Shown piece after piece: positions 26,150 through 35,489 of a DNA stretch of 62,822 nucleotides. A program made the position numbers and the translations under genes. Source of the stretch: Chloroflexota bacterium. Its GTDB lineage: Bacteria > Chloroflexota > UBA6077 > JACCZL01. Within the stretch, counting starts at the first letter, position 1. Each line of letters begins with the position of its first letter. The notes below the pieces were generated by a model, which saw only the letters and a program-made list of their open reading frames with translations, was not told where the DNA came from and did not search any database. The stretch lies in contig JAUJPG010000033.1 of assembly GCA_030447245.1 (NCBI GenBank), forward strand, positions 1-62,822, written 5' to 3'.

Positions 26150-26272
26150 CGCGTCCTTTCGTCCCCGCTCTGCCGCGGCGCTCGGGCGGTCACTCTAGCA
26201 CGCCCTTCCTCCTCGGCTGGGCAAGCCACATGCCAAACCTCGCCACTGGCGTGGGGCCGCGGGTCCACCGGC

Positions 26273-27016
26273 CTACAGCCCGAGCTCAGCGACGACGCGA
26301 TCCGGGTGGTTGCTGGCGATCGAGTCAACGCCCATCAGAAGCAGCGAGCGGATCTCCGCCGGGTCGGACGTCGCCCAGGGGTGGACGGACAGCCCGGCTT
26401 TGTGCGCCAGAGCGACGTCCTCGGCGTTACAGTACGACCAGTGCGGCAGGAGGGCATCCGCCCCGGCCACGACGGCGAGGCCGACGGCATCAATCGGGCG
26501 GCAGGAGTAGAGTACGCCGGTAGCAAGTCCGGGCGCGAGCGCCTTGACCTCGCGGACGGTCGGGTGGTCGAACGAGATCACGATCGACCGATCGAGCATT
26601 CCGTGGGCGGTGAGCAGCTCGACGACTCGCGTGGCGATGCCAGGATACGGGGCTGGGTTACCCTTGATCTCGACGTCGACCACACAGCGGCCGCGCGCCC
26701 AGGCCAGTACCTCGCCGAGCGTCGGTACCCCCGCCTCGTCACACCCGGATGCCACATGGCCGCCCACGTCCAGCGCGCGGATTTCGGCCAGCGAGTGCGC
26801 CCGCACGGGCCCCCGTCCATTCGTCGTCCGGTCCAAAAACGGGTCGTGGATGACGACGACCTCGTCGTCCGCGGTCAGGTGGACGTCCAGCTCGATTCCA
26901 TCAGCGCCCAGCTCGACCGCCTTCCGGAAGGAGGCCATCGTATTCTCGGGCGCATGGCCCATCGCTCCGCGGTGCCCAAACACCCGTGCCCGTCCGTCCG
27001 CCCGATGCTGCCACAT
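26273..27016 (-). CDS. Glycerophosphodiester phosphodiesterase
   Basis: A 247-residue TIM-barrel GDPD enzyme. The conserved start FGHRGAMGHAPENTMASF holds the catalytic His-Arg and Glu-Asn, GIELDVHLTADDEVVVIHD holds the metal ligands and second catalytic His, and VEIKG and SFDH strands follow. It hydrolyses glycerophosphodiesters to glycerol-3-phosphate and alcohol. The ATG at 27016 gives the normal length with no signal peptide, so a cytoplasmic enzyme. It is divergent from the F420 oxidoreductase gene. Confidence 0.9.
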   Translation of the reverse strand: MWQHRADGRARVFGHRGAMGHAPENTMASFRKAVELGADGIELDVHLTADDEVVVIHDPFLDRTTNGRGPVRAHSLAEIRALDVGGHVASGCDEAGVPTLGEVLAWARGRCVVDVEIKGNPAPYPGIATRVVELLTAHGMLDRSIVISFDHPTVREVKALAPGLATGVLYSCRPIDAVGLAVVAGADALLPHWSYCNAEDVALAHKAGLSVHPWATSDPAEIRSLLLMGVDSIASNHPDRVVAELGL

Positions 27017-27185
27017 AGCTTGCTCGGTACACGGTAGTCGACCGACGACAGTTGGCGGAAGGGTGCTTTCAGCACCTGGTGGGTACCGGGCATGCCGCGT
27101 TCGAACGCGGTATCCTTCGCCTACGCGCGCCTGGCCACGTCGTCCAAACAGCCACAGCGCAGCAACCGTCAGGGATTGATTCGTC

Positions 27186-28184
27186 ATGGCAGAGTTGAAG
27201 CTCGCGGTCTGGGTCCCGTCGTTTACATTCCCGAACCTGACCTATGAGCGGGCCATCCACTCCGTCAAAGCGTTCGGGCGGCGAGCCGAGGCGCTCGGGC
27301 TGGACTTGTGGGTGATCGACCACTTGCTGACCGCGCCGGGGCTGTACGGGATGTCCTGGCTGGAGCCGATGACGGTCATGTCCGTCCTGGCCGGCTGCAC
27401 CGAACGGGTCACGCTCGGGACCGGCGTGCTGGTTCTGCCACTCCGCCATCCGGTCCTGCTGGCCAAAGAAGTGGCCAGCTTGCAGTTTCTGTCCGGCGGC
27501 CGCTTTGCCTTCGGTGTCGGCCCCGGCTGGTACCCACCGGAGTACGTCGCGGTCGGCAATCGTATCGAGGAACGTGGCGGCCGGACCGACGAAATCCTGG
27601 AGGCCATCAGACGCCTGCTGACCGAACCGAGCGTGACGTTCCAGGGCAGATATTACCAGTTCCAGGACGTCACGATCGACCCGCGCCCGCCAACGCTGCC
27701 CGAAGTCTGGGTCGCCGGAGGGTCGCGGATCCCGGACCCGGAGTATTACGACAAGCCGGACATCGCCCAGTCGGTCCTCAGGCGCATCCTGGGTGCAGAC
27801 GGCTGGCTGTCGCGGTGCTCTGGCAAGCAGGAGTGGGTCAAGCGGGACTGGGAGGTCATCCGCGAGTTCGTCGAGGCCCACGGGCGAGACCCGCGGACCC
27901 TCCGCTTCGGCCACACCAACTTCATTCACCTGGTTGACACAACCGACCGCGAGGCCGCCCTGCGCGCCCAGCGCCCGGTCTTCGAGCAGGCGATGGGCAC
28001 CCATCGCTCCTGGGAGCACCTCCAGGAGTCGTACATGACCGGCACCATCGACGACGTCGTCGCCCGCATCGAGGACCTCCGTCAGGCCGGCCTTGAGTAC
28101 CTGGTCCTCGGCCCGGTCACCGACGACCTGGAGCAGTTGGACCTGCTGACCGAGAAGGTGCTACCGCGCTTCCGGTCGTGGTGA
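27186..28184 (+). CDS. LLM-class F420-dependent oxidoreductase
   Basis: A 332-residue luciferase-like (bacterial luciferase fold) protein. Features are the ERAIHSVKAFGRRAEALGLDLWV start, LGTGVLVLPLRHPVLLAKEVASL broken here to GTGVLVLPLRHPV, and GGRFAFGVGPGWYPPE, the usual cofactor-pocket motif in F420 or FMN enzymes. Substrate unknown. A second LLM protein is at 34435-35412, which suggests the host uses coenzyme F420. Confidence 0.88.
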   Translation: MAELKLAVWVPSFTFPNLTYERAIHSVKAFGRRAEALGLDLWVIDHLLTAPGLYGMSWLEPMTVMSVLAGCTERVTLGTGVLVLPLRHPVLLAKEVASLQFLSGGRFAFGVGPGWYPPEYVAVGNRIEERGGRTDEILEAIRRLLTEPSVTFQGRYYQFQDVTIDPRPPTLPEVWVAGGSRIPDPEYYDKPDIAQSVLRRILGADGWLSRCSGKQEWVKRDWEVIREFVEAHGRDPRTLRFGHTNFIHLVDTTDREAALRAQRPVFEQAMGTHRSWEHLQESYMTGTIDDVVARIEDLRQAGLEYLVLGPVTDDLEQLDLLTEKVLPRFRSW

Positions 28185-28486
28185 CCCGAGCGCGGGCGTC
28201 GTCGGCCCTAGATCGCTCAACCCCGAGGGCAGCGTGCAGCGCTCTGACCGCCGATTCCCACGCCGACCGTACTGCTGCTCGAGCAACTGAATCGGGCCCC
28301 GGCGTACAAGACCGAGCGAACGATAGACCTGCCATCCGGGCCGATCCCGGCCGACCGTGGTAGACAGTTGACGCGCGCACCGATCACACTGCTTGCCCGC
28401 CTCCCACCACCTTCATCGGGGCACTGCGTCGCCCTTCGCGGCACCGGCCAATCAAAGCCGCCACGCAGCGTAGAGAGGTCCTGGCG
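28185..28486. other. Intergenic, no gene seen
   Basis: Between the end of the LLM gene and the convergent phosphoesterase gene. Frames here have no recognisable domain and strange composition. I see no hairpin with a T-run. Confidence 0.4.
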
Positions 28487-29134
28487 CTAGACGACGCCTT
28501 CGGTCAGCGGCAGGATCTCGACTCGAGCCGCCGCGACGTCGTACACGGCACAGGATGCCGGTCCCTTACCCGGGAACGGCAGACCAGCGGTCCCGACGTT
28601 GATCACGTGGCGGCAGTCTGGATCGTCCGCGACTATGTCCAGGACGCGCGACATTGGATCATTCGCCGCGTCGTACAGCAGCTCCGGGGCCGCGTCCGGG
28701 CCGGGCAAACGCCAGACGCGCGCTCGGTGCGAGTGGCCAAACATCCCGACGCGGACTCCAGCTTCCGCAAGGCGCCGGTACGACCGCGCCAGCCCGCGGC
28801 CGATGTCGTCAGTGCAGAGGTCTCGCTCGAGCCGCCGATCGCCGTGGGCTGCGAGAAAATCGGCCGTGCACACCACGGCAGGCAAGCCGAGCACGTAGGC
28901 CCGTGCGTCCGAGCCGACCCGGTCCCGCCAATCGAGGTCGCGGTTGCCGACCACGCAGACGTCCGCCAGAGAGCGCACCAGCGCGACGCAGCCGTCGGGG
29001 TCGCCTCGCCCGAGCAGGTCGCCGAGGAATGCGAATCGCTCGGCGCCCCGCGAGCGGCACCGATCGACCGCGCGCCTCAATGCCGGTACGTTCCCGTGGA
29101 CGTCGGAGATCAGTCCCCAGACGGCCATGCGCAC
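28487..29134 (-). CDS. Calcineurin-like metallophosphoesterase (YfcE/MJ0936-like)
   Basis: A 215-residue phosphoesterase with all family motifs: GLISDVHGNVPAL (D-x-H), FLGDLLGRG (GDxxxRG), VVGNRD (GNxD/H), AAHGD, and GMFGHSHRA (GHxH) in order. Two metal ions are expected. Such small enzymes hydrolyse phosphodiesters or phosphomonoesters; the in vivo substrate is unknown. It lies before the BirA gene in reading order on the minus strand downstream of it. Confidence 0.9.
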   Translation of the reverse strand: MRMAVWGLISDVHGNVPALRRAVDRCRSRGAERFAFLGDLLGRGDPDGCVALVRSLADVCVVGNRDLDWRDRVGSDARAYVLGLPAVVCTADFLAAHGDRRLERDLCTDDIGRGLARSYRRLAEAGVRVGMFGHSHRARVWRLPGPDAAPELLYDAANDPMSRVLDIVADDPDCRHVINVGTAGLPFPGKGPASCAVYDVAAARVEILPLTEGVV

Positions 29135-29190
29135 GCGCTCAGGTATGCGGCGCCGCCGGCGCGGACCTCAGCCCGGCGCGGAGCGGCGAA

Positions 29191-29967
29191 TCACGGCAGG
29201 ATCTCGCCAGCGAGGATCCGTCGCTCCTGCCCGTCTCGCGTTCCCAGTCTGAGGGTTCCGTCGCTTGCACCTCCTAGGACAATTCCTTCGATGACTTCCC
29301 CGCCATCGGACACGGTGACTCGCTGCGCGCGGCGCCAGAGACGGCGCTCCCAGGCGGGCCAGAGTGCGGCGGCGAGCTGCGCGGCCGGCAACTCCAGCCA
29401 GGCGTCTAGCCGCTCCAGGATGAGCACCAACAGCTCCCCGCGATGGACCGGCACGCCCGTTTCGAGCATGAGCGACGTGGCGCTGGGGAGCTCGGCCAGT
29501 GTCGCGGCGTCGACGTTGACGTTGATGCCGATCCCGACGACAACCACCCGCTCGGCGCCGTCGTCGGTCGCCTCGGCCAGCACGCCAGCCACCTTCCGAT
29601 CCTGAATGACGACGTCGTTCGGCCACTTGATCGCCGGATCCAGGGCGAGCAACCGTTCGACTGCCTCCGCGACGGCTACCGAGGCAAGCATCGTGAACGC
29701 GTGCGGGGCGGTCTCGCGCGGCCGCAGCAGCACACTGAGCAGCAGCCCGCTCCGCGGGGGCGACGTCCACGGGCGGCCGTGCCGCCCCCGGCCGGCGGTC
29801 TGGTAGTCCGCGACGAACACCGAGCGGTCCGGCCAGCCGCGGCGCGCGGCCTCTCGGGCCAGGTCATTGGTCGAGATGACCGACCGCTCGTGCAGCACGC
29901 GCCAGCCCGGCGGCAGGACGACCCGCTCCAGGAAGCGCCCCAGGTCGTCCTCGGGTCGGCCGCTCAT
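29191..29967 (-). CDS. birA: Biotin--[acetyl-CoA-carboxylase] ligase
   Basis: A 258-residue enzymatic-only BirA (no N-terminal helix-turn-helix). The start has STNDLARE, then TAGRGRHGRPWTSP, the biotinyl-AMP binding loop, LLLSVLLRP, KWPNDVVI and GIGINVN. A small C-terminal SH3-like domain closes with RLGTRDGQERRI. It attaches biotin to carboxylase carrier domains. Without the HTH it cannot repress transcription directly. It is divergent from RdgB. Confidence 0.94.
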   Translation of the reverse strand: MSGRPEDDLGRFLERVVLPPGWRVLHERSVISTNDLAREAARRGWPDRSVFVADYQTAGRGRHGRPWTSPPRSGLLLSVLLRPRETAPHAFTMLASVAVAEAVERLLALDPAIKWPNDVVIQDRKVAGVLAEATDDGAERVVVVGIGINVNVDAATLAELPSATSLMLETGVPVHRGELLVLILERLDAWLELPAAQLAAALWPAWERRLWRRAQRVTVSDGGEVIEGIVLGGASDGTLRLGTRDGQERRILAGEILP

Positions 29968-30107
29968 CGCAGACCGCGATTATAGCAGCGGGGGATTGGC
30001 CCCTCGCCGACCGGTCGCCCCGCGACAAGGCAAGCGCTACGCCTTTGCACGCGTCCTGAACAGAAACGGCTTGCCGAGGTGGGTGGCTCCGGGCGTACCC
30101 TAACAGC

Positions 30108-30749
30108 GTGGATCCAGGCCCTCTCACGCTGCCCATCCTGCTCCTCGGAACCACCAGCGGCGGCAAGATCCGCGAGTTTCGCCAACTGCTCGCCGACCTA
30201 CCGGCCCGCCTGGTTACTCCACCCGAGCTGGGCATCGACGTCGACGTCCTCGAGGGTGAGCGGTCGTTCGCCGAAAACGCCGCGATCAAGGCGCGCGCCT
30301 TTCATGCCGCCAGTGGCGCGCTCACGCTGGCCGAGGACTCTGGCTTCGTGGTTCATGCGCTGGGCGGCGAGCCCGGTGTCCGCTCGGCGCGCTGGGGAGA
30401 GACTGACGACTACGGCGCCAAGAACCGTTTGATCCTCGAGCGGATGGCGGACGTGCCACCACCCGAGCGAACCTGCCGGTACGTGGCTCACCTGGCGATC
30501 GTCGAGCCCGATGGGCGGGTCCACCGCCGGTGCGGATCGCTGGCCGGCTACGTGGCCGCTGAGCCGGCCGGCAGTGGTGGCTTTGGGTATGACCCGATCT
30601 TCTGGCTTCCCGAGTACGGGCGGACGCTCGCCCAGCTCGACCCGAACGAGAAGAATCAGATCAGCCACCGGGCTCGCGCGGTCCGCGACGCGATGCCGCT
30701 GTTGCGGGCGCTTGTTGCCCGACTTGCCGGCCGGCCAACGTCGTCGTAG
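30108..30749 (+). CDS. rdgB: Non-canonical purine NTP pyrophosphatase (RdgB/HAM1)
   Basis: A 213-residue Ham1-type enzyme removing ITP, dITP and XTP. Conserved pieces are GTTSGGKIREF (normally TxNxxKxxEF, here with a Gly-Gly), ERSFAENAAIKARA, LAEDSGFVVHAL with the catalytic Asp, GVRSARW, GGFGYDPIFWLPEYG and the SHRARA segment. The start is a GTG. No ribosome site stands out. Confidence 0.92.
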   Translation: MDPGPLTLPILLLGTTSGGKIREFRQLLADLPARLVTPPELGIDVDVLEGERSFAENAAIKARAFHAASGALTLAEDSGFVVHALGGEPGVRSARWGETDDYGAKNRLILERMADVPPPERTCRYVAHLAIVEPDGRVHRRCGSLAGYVAAEPAGSGGFGYDPIFWLPEYGRTLAQLDPNEKNQISHRARAVRDAMPLLRALVARLAGRPTSS

Positions 30750-30800
30750 GCCCGCCTTGCGTACACCAGCGGCTGATGGGGCGGTATACTTCGGCACGTC

Positions 30801-32006
30801 GTGCCACAGCTTGTTCGCTTTGCCGCCGTCGCTCTGGTGGCGCTGACCTTCGCCCTGGCGTGCGGCCCCCCTCCCTCGTCCGGTACCTCAGCCACGCCCG
30901 GACCGACCAGCTCCGCCAGGAAGGTCCCGGCGCCAACCGCCACCGCGAGGCCGCCGGCCACGCCAGAGCCGCGCAGTCGCAACACGCCGACGCCGGTTGC
31001 CCAGATCCCGCCCGACGTCCGGGTGACCCAGGTGCTGGACAACGTCCAGCTTCCGACCGCGCTCACGTTCGCGCCGGACGGCCGCCTCTTCTTCAACGAG
31101 GTATCCAAGGGGATGGTCAGGATTGTGGACCCGGATTGGACCCTGCGTCCGGAGCCATTCGTCGCGCTCACCGTGCCCGCCCGCACCGAGCAGGGGGCGC
31201 TCGGACTGGCGCTCGACCCAGACTTCGCCCGCAATCGCTGGGTCTACGTCTTCTATACCCAGAAAGACGGGAACAAGGACGATCCGCGGGACAACCGGAT
31301 CGTCCGCTACACCGAACGTGACGGGGTGGCCACCGAGCCGAGAAAGATCATCGACGATCTACCGGTTGGGATCTGCTGTCACAACGGCGGCCGGATCGCC
31401 TTCGGGCCCGACGGCAAGCTCTGGGTCACGGTCGGCGATCAGAACCGCACCGAACGGGCTCAACGGATGAACCAGCTGCATGGCAAGGTGCTGCGAATGA
31501 ATCCGGATGGGACCGCCCCCTCCGACAATCCATTCGCCGACCGGCCGGCGCCGGAGTCGCTGATCTTCGCCCTCGGCTTCCGCAACCCGTGGGGCCTGGC
31601 GTTCCATCCGCGGTCGGGCGTGCCGTACGTCACCGAGAATGGCGACGTCGGGCACGACGAGGTCAACCGGATCGTGCCCGGAGGCAACTACGGCAGCCCC
31701 GAAGTCGACGGCGCGGTCAACGACTCCCGCTTCGTCGATCCCCTGTGGGACTCCGGCGTTGGCCGCGTGGCACCGACCGGCGCGGCCTTCTACACGGGCC
31801 GCGCCATGCCGGAGTACGAGAACGACCTCTTCTTCTGTGCCTTCAACACGGGAGACCTGAGTCGGATACGTCTCGGCGGCGCACACGACGACCAGATCGC
31901 CGACCAGAGTGTGGTCGCCAAGGGCTGCTACCTGGACGTCGCCAACGGCCCGGACGGCGCCCTCTACTTCGCTTCGCCGACCGGCATCCACCGCTTCGGT
32001 CGCTGA
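30801..32006 (+). CDS. PQQ-type soluble aldose sugar dehydrogenase-like lipoprotein
   Basis: A 401-residue protein with a lipoprotein leader (hydrophobic residues then FALACGPP), a Pro/Thr-rich linker and a six-bladed beta-propeller of the GSDH/Asd family: LPTALTFAPDGRLFF, LGLALDPDF, CCHNGGRIAFGPDGKLWVTVGD shortened to HNGGRIAFGPDGKLW, GKVLRMNPDG, FRNPWGLAF and NRIVPGGNYG. It should oxidise aldose sugars with PQQ and donate electrons to the respiratory chain outside the membrane. PQQ synthesis genes are not here. Its end overlaps the convergent glycosyltransferase by 43 bases. Confidence 0.88.
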   Translation: MPQLVRFAAVALVALTFALACGPPPSSGTSATPGPTSSARKVPAPTATARPPATPEPRSRNTPTPVAQIPPDVRVTQVLDNVQLPTALTFAPDGRLFFNEVSKGMVRIVDPDWTLRPEPFVALTVPARTEQGALGLALDPDFARNRWVYVFYTQKDGNKDDPRDNRIVRYTERDGVATEPRKIIDDLPVGICCHNGGRIAFGPDGKLWVTVGDQNRTERAQRMNQLHGKVLRMNPDGTAPSDNPFADRPAPESLIFALGFRNPWGLAFHPRSGVPYVTENGDVGHDEVNRIVPGGNYGSPEVDGAVNDSRFVDPLWDSGVGRVAPTGAAFYTGRAMPEYENDLFFCAFNTGDLSRIRLGGAHDDQIADQSVVAKGCYLDVANGPDGALYFASPTGIHRFGR

Positions 32007-32776
32007 CCGCCTGGATCAGCGGCCGTCTCGAGGGTCGAGGGTTTCCCGCGCTGCAGCGCCAGTAGCTCGCGGTAGGTGACAAACGTCGCCCTGGCCATCT
32101 CGGCGGACAAGATCAGGCCGAGCGTGGCCTGACGATAGCCCTCCAGCTCCAGGTAACGCCGCCAGAACTCGCGGGCTGGCTGGAGCATCAGGTTACGGGG
32201 TCGTGCTCGGACGCCGCGATCACGGAGGATGTTGGCTTCCAACAAGGCGTAGCGCGCCTGCTTCGCACGAAACTCTTCCAGCGTCTCGTAATTCAGGTGG
32301 AGTAGTGGCTCGGTCAGCACACCGCTCGGCCCGGTCAGCTTGGCAACCTCGTGCACCGTCCGCGACTCGTCGTAGTGCGCCCGTCCACGCCGCAATAGTC
32401 GAAGCTGGCGGTCCGGCCACCACCCGGCATGGCGAATCCAGCGGCCCAGGATCAGGTTGCGACGGGGGATCCAGTACCCGGCCAGGTCGGCACTCGCGCC
32501 GGTCGCGCGCCGCACCTCTCCCGCTAACGCGGGCAGGACTCGCTCGTCGGCATCGACGAACAGGACCCAATCGGTTTCGGCCAGCCTGAGCCCCGCGTTC
32601 CGCTGATGCGAGAAGCCGCCGAACGGCAGTACGGTCACATGCTCGGTGTGGCGGCGAGCGATCTCGGTCGTTCGGTCACGCGTCGCGGCGTCTACCACGA
32701 CCTCGATCCGGTCGGCCCAGGCCAGCGATGCCAGGCACCCATCCAGGTGGTCTTGCTCGTCGCGCGCCAGGACCAC
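31964..32776 (-). CDS. Family 2 glycosyltransferase
   Basis: About 270 residues of the small GT-A glycosyltransferase type (WaaE/KdtX-like). The sequence opens VVLARDEQDHLDGCLASL, with WADRIEVVVDAATRDRT (usual SxDxT), the HQRNAGL segment, and FVDADERV (the DxD-type metal motif). The C-terminal part has GWWPDRQLRLLRRG and HLNYETLEEF. The start is uncertain: the only plausible in-frame codon after the upstream gene is GTG 32776, which removes two residues usually seen before the first strand. It probably acts on cell-envelope glycan. Confidence 0.78.
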   Translation of the reverse strand: MVLARDEQDHLDGCLASLAWADRIEVVVDAATRDRTTEIARRHTEHVTVLPFGGFSHQRNAGLRLAETDWVLFVDADERVLPALAGEVRRATGASADLAGYWIPRRNLILGRWIRHAGWWPDRQLRLLRRGRAHYDESRTVHEVAKLTGPSGVLTEPLLHLNYETLEEFRAKQARYALLEANILRDRGVRARPRNLMLQPAREFWRRYLELEGYRQATLGLILSAEMARATFVTYRELLALQRGKPSTLETAADPGGQRPKRWMPVGEAK

Positions 32777-32841
32777 AGCGCCGACCGTCGGGCCGTCTGG
32801 CTGCCGACGCCCCGCGGGGTCCCTCGGGTCGGCTCCGCGAT

Positions 32842-34029
32842 TCAGTAGCCGACCTCGATCCAGGCGCCGCCGACCTTGTCGTCCTGGTAGGCGATGCCTT
32901 CGTGGATCAGGCCAGCGTAGAAGAACATGCGGTTGTTCGGAGGGCCGACCTGGCGCTCGACGTCCGGCCCGTGATCGACTCGGATGCTGCCTTCGATCGT
33001 CGTCTCTTCGCCAGGTCCCAGGTCGCGGCCGAGCCCCCAGCGGTACGGGTACTTGGAGCCAGCGGCGCCGGGCGATCCGGCCCAGTCGACCCCCAGCCGC
33101 CACAACCCGAGGCGCTCGACGAATTGCCGGTCGGCGATGGCGCTGAAGCTGTCGAAGCTGCTGTAGAGGTGGCCCGGAGGCGGCCCCTGCGTCCGCAACG
33201 GCACGCTCCCGACATTCTTGACCGTCGCATCGATTCGCACGACATCGCCGACCATCACTCGCCGCGGGCTAAACGACACTCGCAGAATTCGAGCGTCGGG
33301 CCGACCGCTGCCGGCGAGTGTGACCGGCACCCTGGCAACCGTGACGTTACCGGCCAGGTCAGTGGCGCGTACCGAAAACTGGTATTCGCCGTCCGGCAGC
33401 GGTCGGTCGTTGACCGTCCCGTCCCACACTTCACGGTACTCACCCGGTTCGAGTAGCTCCTGGGTCCCCAGGTAGACGCGCCGTCCTTCAGCGTCGGTGG
33501 CGAAGGCGAAGACCCGCGCGCGCTTGGTCAGGCGGTAGGTCAGGGCCGCGACGTCGTCTATGCCGTCGAAATTGGGCGAGATCGTCGCCGGGAAGACGGC
33601 GAGATTCTGGATCTCCGGGGGCGCAACGTCGGCGCCGCGAACGGTCACATTCGCGGACACGCTCTGGTGCACGCCGGCCGCGTCGCGGGCTTCGAGGATC
33701 AGGCGGTACTGCCCGTCCGGCAGCGCGCGGCGTTCTTCCGGCCGTTCTGGATCCGGGACCGTACCGTCAAAGGCGTAGACGTAGGTGCCGGGGGCAGGTC
33801 GAAGCTCGTCGGCGCGGAGCGGAACACCGCGGCCGTCGGGCAATCCGAGCGTCAGCGTGATGCGCGCGGGCCGCGTCAGGGTATACGAGAACTGGAGACT
33901 ATCCAGGCTGGAGGGGGTCAGAACCGGGTTGGACAAGGTGGCCTGAGGGAGCAGCGGCTGGGCCGCGACGCAGCCCGCTAGCAACAGCGTCAGCAGGGCA
34001 AGGATGCCGAGTGCAAGCGACCGAGACAC
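32842..34029 (-). CDS. Lipoprotein with FlgD-type Ig-like repeats
   Basis: A 395-residue protein with a clear lipobox (LTLLLAGCVA). Two FlgD/FlgD_ig-type domains follow, roughly residues 40-135 and 145-240, each with an SYTLTRPARITL or TYRLTKRARVF strand, a DGT turn and a LPDGxYxxxxRA/EARD ending. The last 150 residues look like a CARDB/BsuPI-like strand-rich domain (ARILRVSFSPRRVMVGDVV). Repeated Ig-like domains suggest a surface adhesin or spacer. The glycosyltransferase gene follows it in the same direction. Confidence 0.75.
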   Translation of the reverse strand: MSRSLALGILALLTLLLAGCVAAQPLLPQATLSNPVLTPSSLDSLQFSYTLTRPARITLTLGLPDGRGVPLRADELRPAPGTYVYAFDGTVPDPERPEERRALPDGQYRLILEARDAAGVHQSVSANVTVRGADVAPPEIQNLAVFPATISPNFDGIDDVAALTYRLTKRARVFAFATDAEGRRVYLGTQELLEPGEYREVWDGTVNDRPLPDGEYQFSVRATDLAGNVTVARVPVTLAGSGRPDARILRVSFSPRRVMVGDVVRIDATVKNVGSVPLRTQGPPPGHLYSSFDSFSAIADRQFVERLGLWRLGVDWAGSPGAAGSKYPYRWGLGRDLGPGEETTIEGSIRVDHGPDVERQVGPPNNRMFFYAGLIHEGIAYQDDKVGGAWIEVGY

Positions 34030-34434
34030 AGGTGGGGACAGGAGTGATTCTCCGGATGGCGGCTGACAACGACCTGGAGAGCGCTGCCGGCGGATCGTAG
34101 CAGCGACGCGTTCGGCGGGACAAGCGTTGATAGGAGTTCAGAGTCGTTGGGAGGAGAGTAGGTCAGGGCAGGTAGCGAACGAGCTCCGGTCTTGGAGAGG
34201 CCGGATGCGTTGCCCCACCAGGTGGGACGTGGGTGCCGCTACGCTGGATGGTTCCCGGGGCGTCTCTCGGCCGCTTCAGCCTTTCGGCACGGGGCTGGCC
34301 GCACTGCCAGCCCGCCAGCAGAGCACGCTGCGAAGTCGCTTCGCCCTCCTCACCCTGAGCCCGCGGAGCGCGGCGGTGATTGCTCGACAAAGAACTGCCG
34401 GTACCAGAGCGGCGCAGGCGATTTCGTCGCGAGC
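34030..34434. other. Intergenic, no gene seen
   Basis: Between two minus-strand genes. No frame shows a known domain. The stretch near 34320-34370 (bordering CGCCCTCCTCACC) resembles remnants of dispersed repeat text common in high-GC genomes but is not long enough to call. Confidence 0.4.
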
Positions 34435-35412
34435 TCAGGCAGACCGCGGGCTGACCTCGCGAGCGAGAATCTCGAGCAGCTCGGCATTCCCGAGCGGAAC
34501 CGTCTGGAGATACCAGCGCTGGCAGCCCACGCCGCGCAACGCCCTGACCCGCTCGGCGACCTGATCCACCGTCCCGACCAGCGCACCCAGCCCTTGCTGC
34601 ACGGCAATCCACTCCCTCGGGTCGCCATCCTGTTGGGTGTGACTCATCCGCTGCTCGGCACGGCGCTCGAGGTCCCGCTGGTCCGTCCCGACGACACTCG
34701 GCCCGGCCCAGGAATACCTCAAGCTGCCAGGGTCGCGCCCGATGCGCTCGCATGCCTGGACGACGTTCTGTCGACGCGCGCCCCACTCGGCCGGTGTACC
34801 GCCGGAATGGTTGAACTCGTCCGCGAAGCGGGCAGCCAGCTCCGGGGTTCGCCGTAGGCCTTTACCGCCGACGATGATCGGCGGATGCGGCCGTTGCCGC
34901 GGCTTCGGCATCCCTGGCGCATCCTCGACACGATAGTGGCGTCCCGAGAATGTGGCCGAGCCGTTGGCCCACAGCGCCGTGCACAGCGCGAGTGCCTCCT
35001 CCAGACGATCGAACCGCTCGCCGAGCGGCGGGAACGGGATGCCGTACGTCCGGTGCTCCGCCTCATACCAGCCCGCGCCGAAGCCAACTTCGACCCGGCC
35101 GCCGCTCATCTGGTCGACAGTCGCGGCGACTTTGGCCAGCTCCGAGGGATGGCGGAAGGTCATCGGGCTGACCATCGTTCCGAGGCGGATCGTGGCGGTG
35201 TCGCGCGCCAGCCCGGCCAGCGTCGCCCAGGCGTCGGTTGCATCGTTCGTGCGAGCCGACACGATCGGCAGCCAGTGATCAGACCGAAACAGCCCGCCGA
35301 AGCCCAAGTCTTCGGCGTGGCCGGCCACGGCCAGGATCTCTTCGTAGGTCCCGCCTTCCTGGCCTTCGAGCATGACGAAGAAGTCCGATGCCGCCGAGCG
35401 ACGATCCATCAC
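34435..35412 (-). CDS. LLM-class F420-dependent oxidoreductase
   Basis: A 325-residue luciferase-fold protein. It has FFVMLEGQEGGTYEEIL at the start, LGFGGLFRSDHW, IRLGTMVSPMTFRHP, the GGRVEVGFGAGWYEAEH cofactor-pocket motif, and HPPIIVGGKGLRRTPELAARFADEFN shortened to PPIIVGGKGLRRTPELAA. The pattern matches the TIGR03560-type F420-dependent family. It lies ~75 bases upstream of nothing else on its strand except the binding-protein gene that ends at 36722. Substrate unknown. Confidence 0.88.
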   Translation of the reverse strand: MMDRRSAASDFFVMLEGQEGGTYEEILAVAGHAEDLGFGGLFRSDHWLPIVSARTNDATDAWATLAGLARDTATIRLGTMVSPMTFRHPSELAKVAATVDQMSGGRVEVGFGAGWYEAEHRTYGIPFPPLGERFDRLEEALALCTALWANGSATFSGRHYRVEDAPGMPKPRQRPHPPIIVGGKGLRRTPELAARFADEFNHSGGTPAEWGARRQNVVQACERIGRDPGSLRYSWAGPSVVGTDQRDLERRAEQRMSHTQQDGDPREWIAVQQGLGALVGTVDQVAERVRALRGVGCQRWYLQTVPLGNAELLEILAREVSPRSA

Positions 35413-35489
35413 GTTCCTTTTCGAGTAGACAGGAGTCCGTGGGCGCTAGGGAACACGCCCCCCTTTTCTGCTGTCTCCTGCCTATCCCT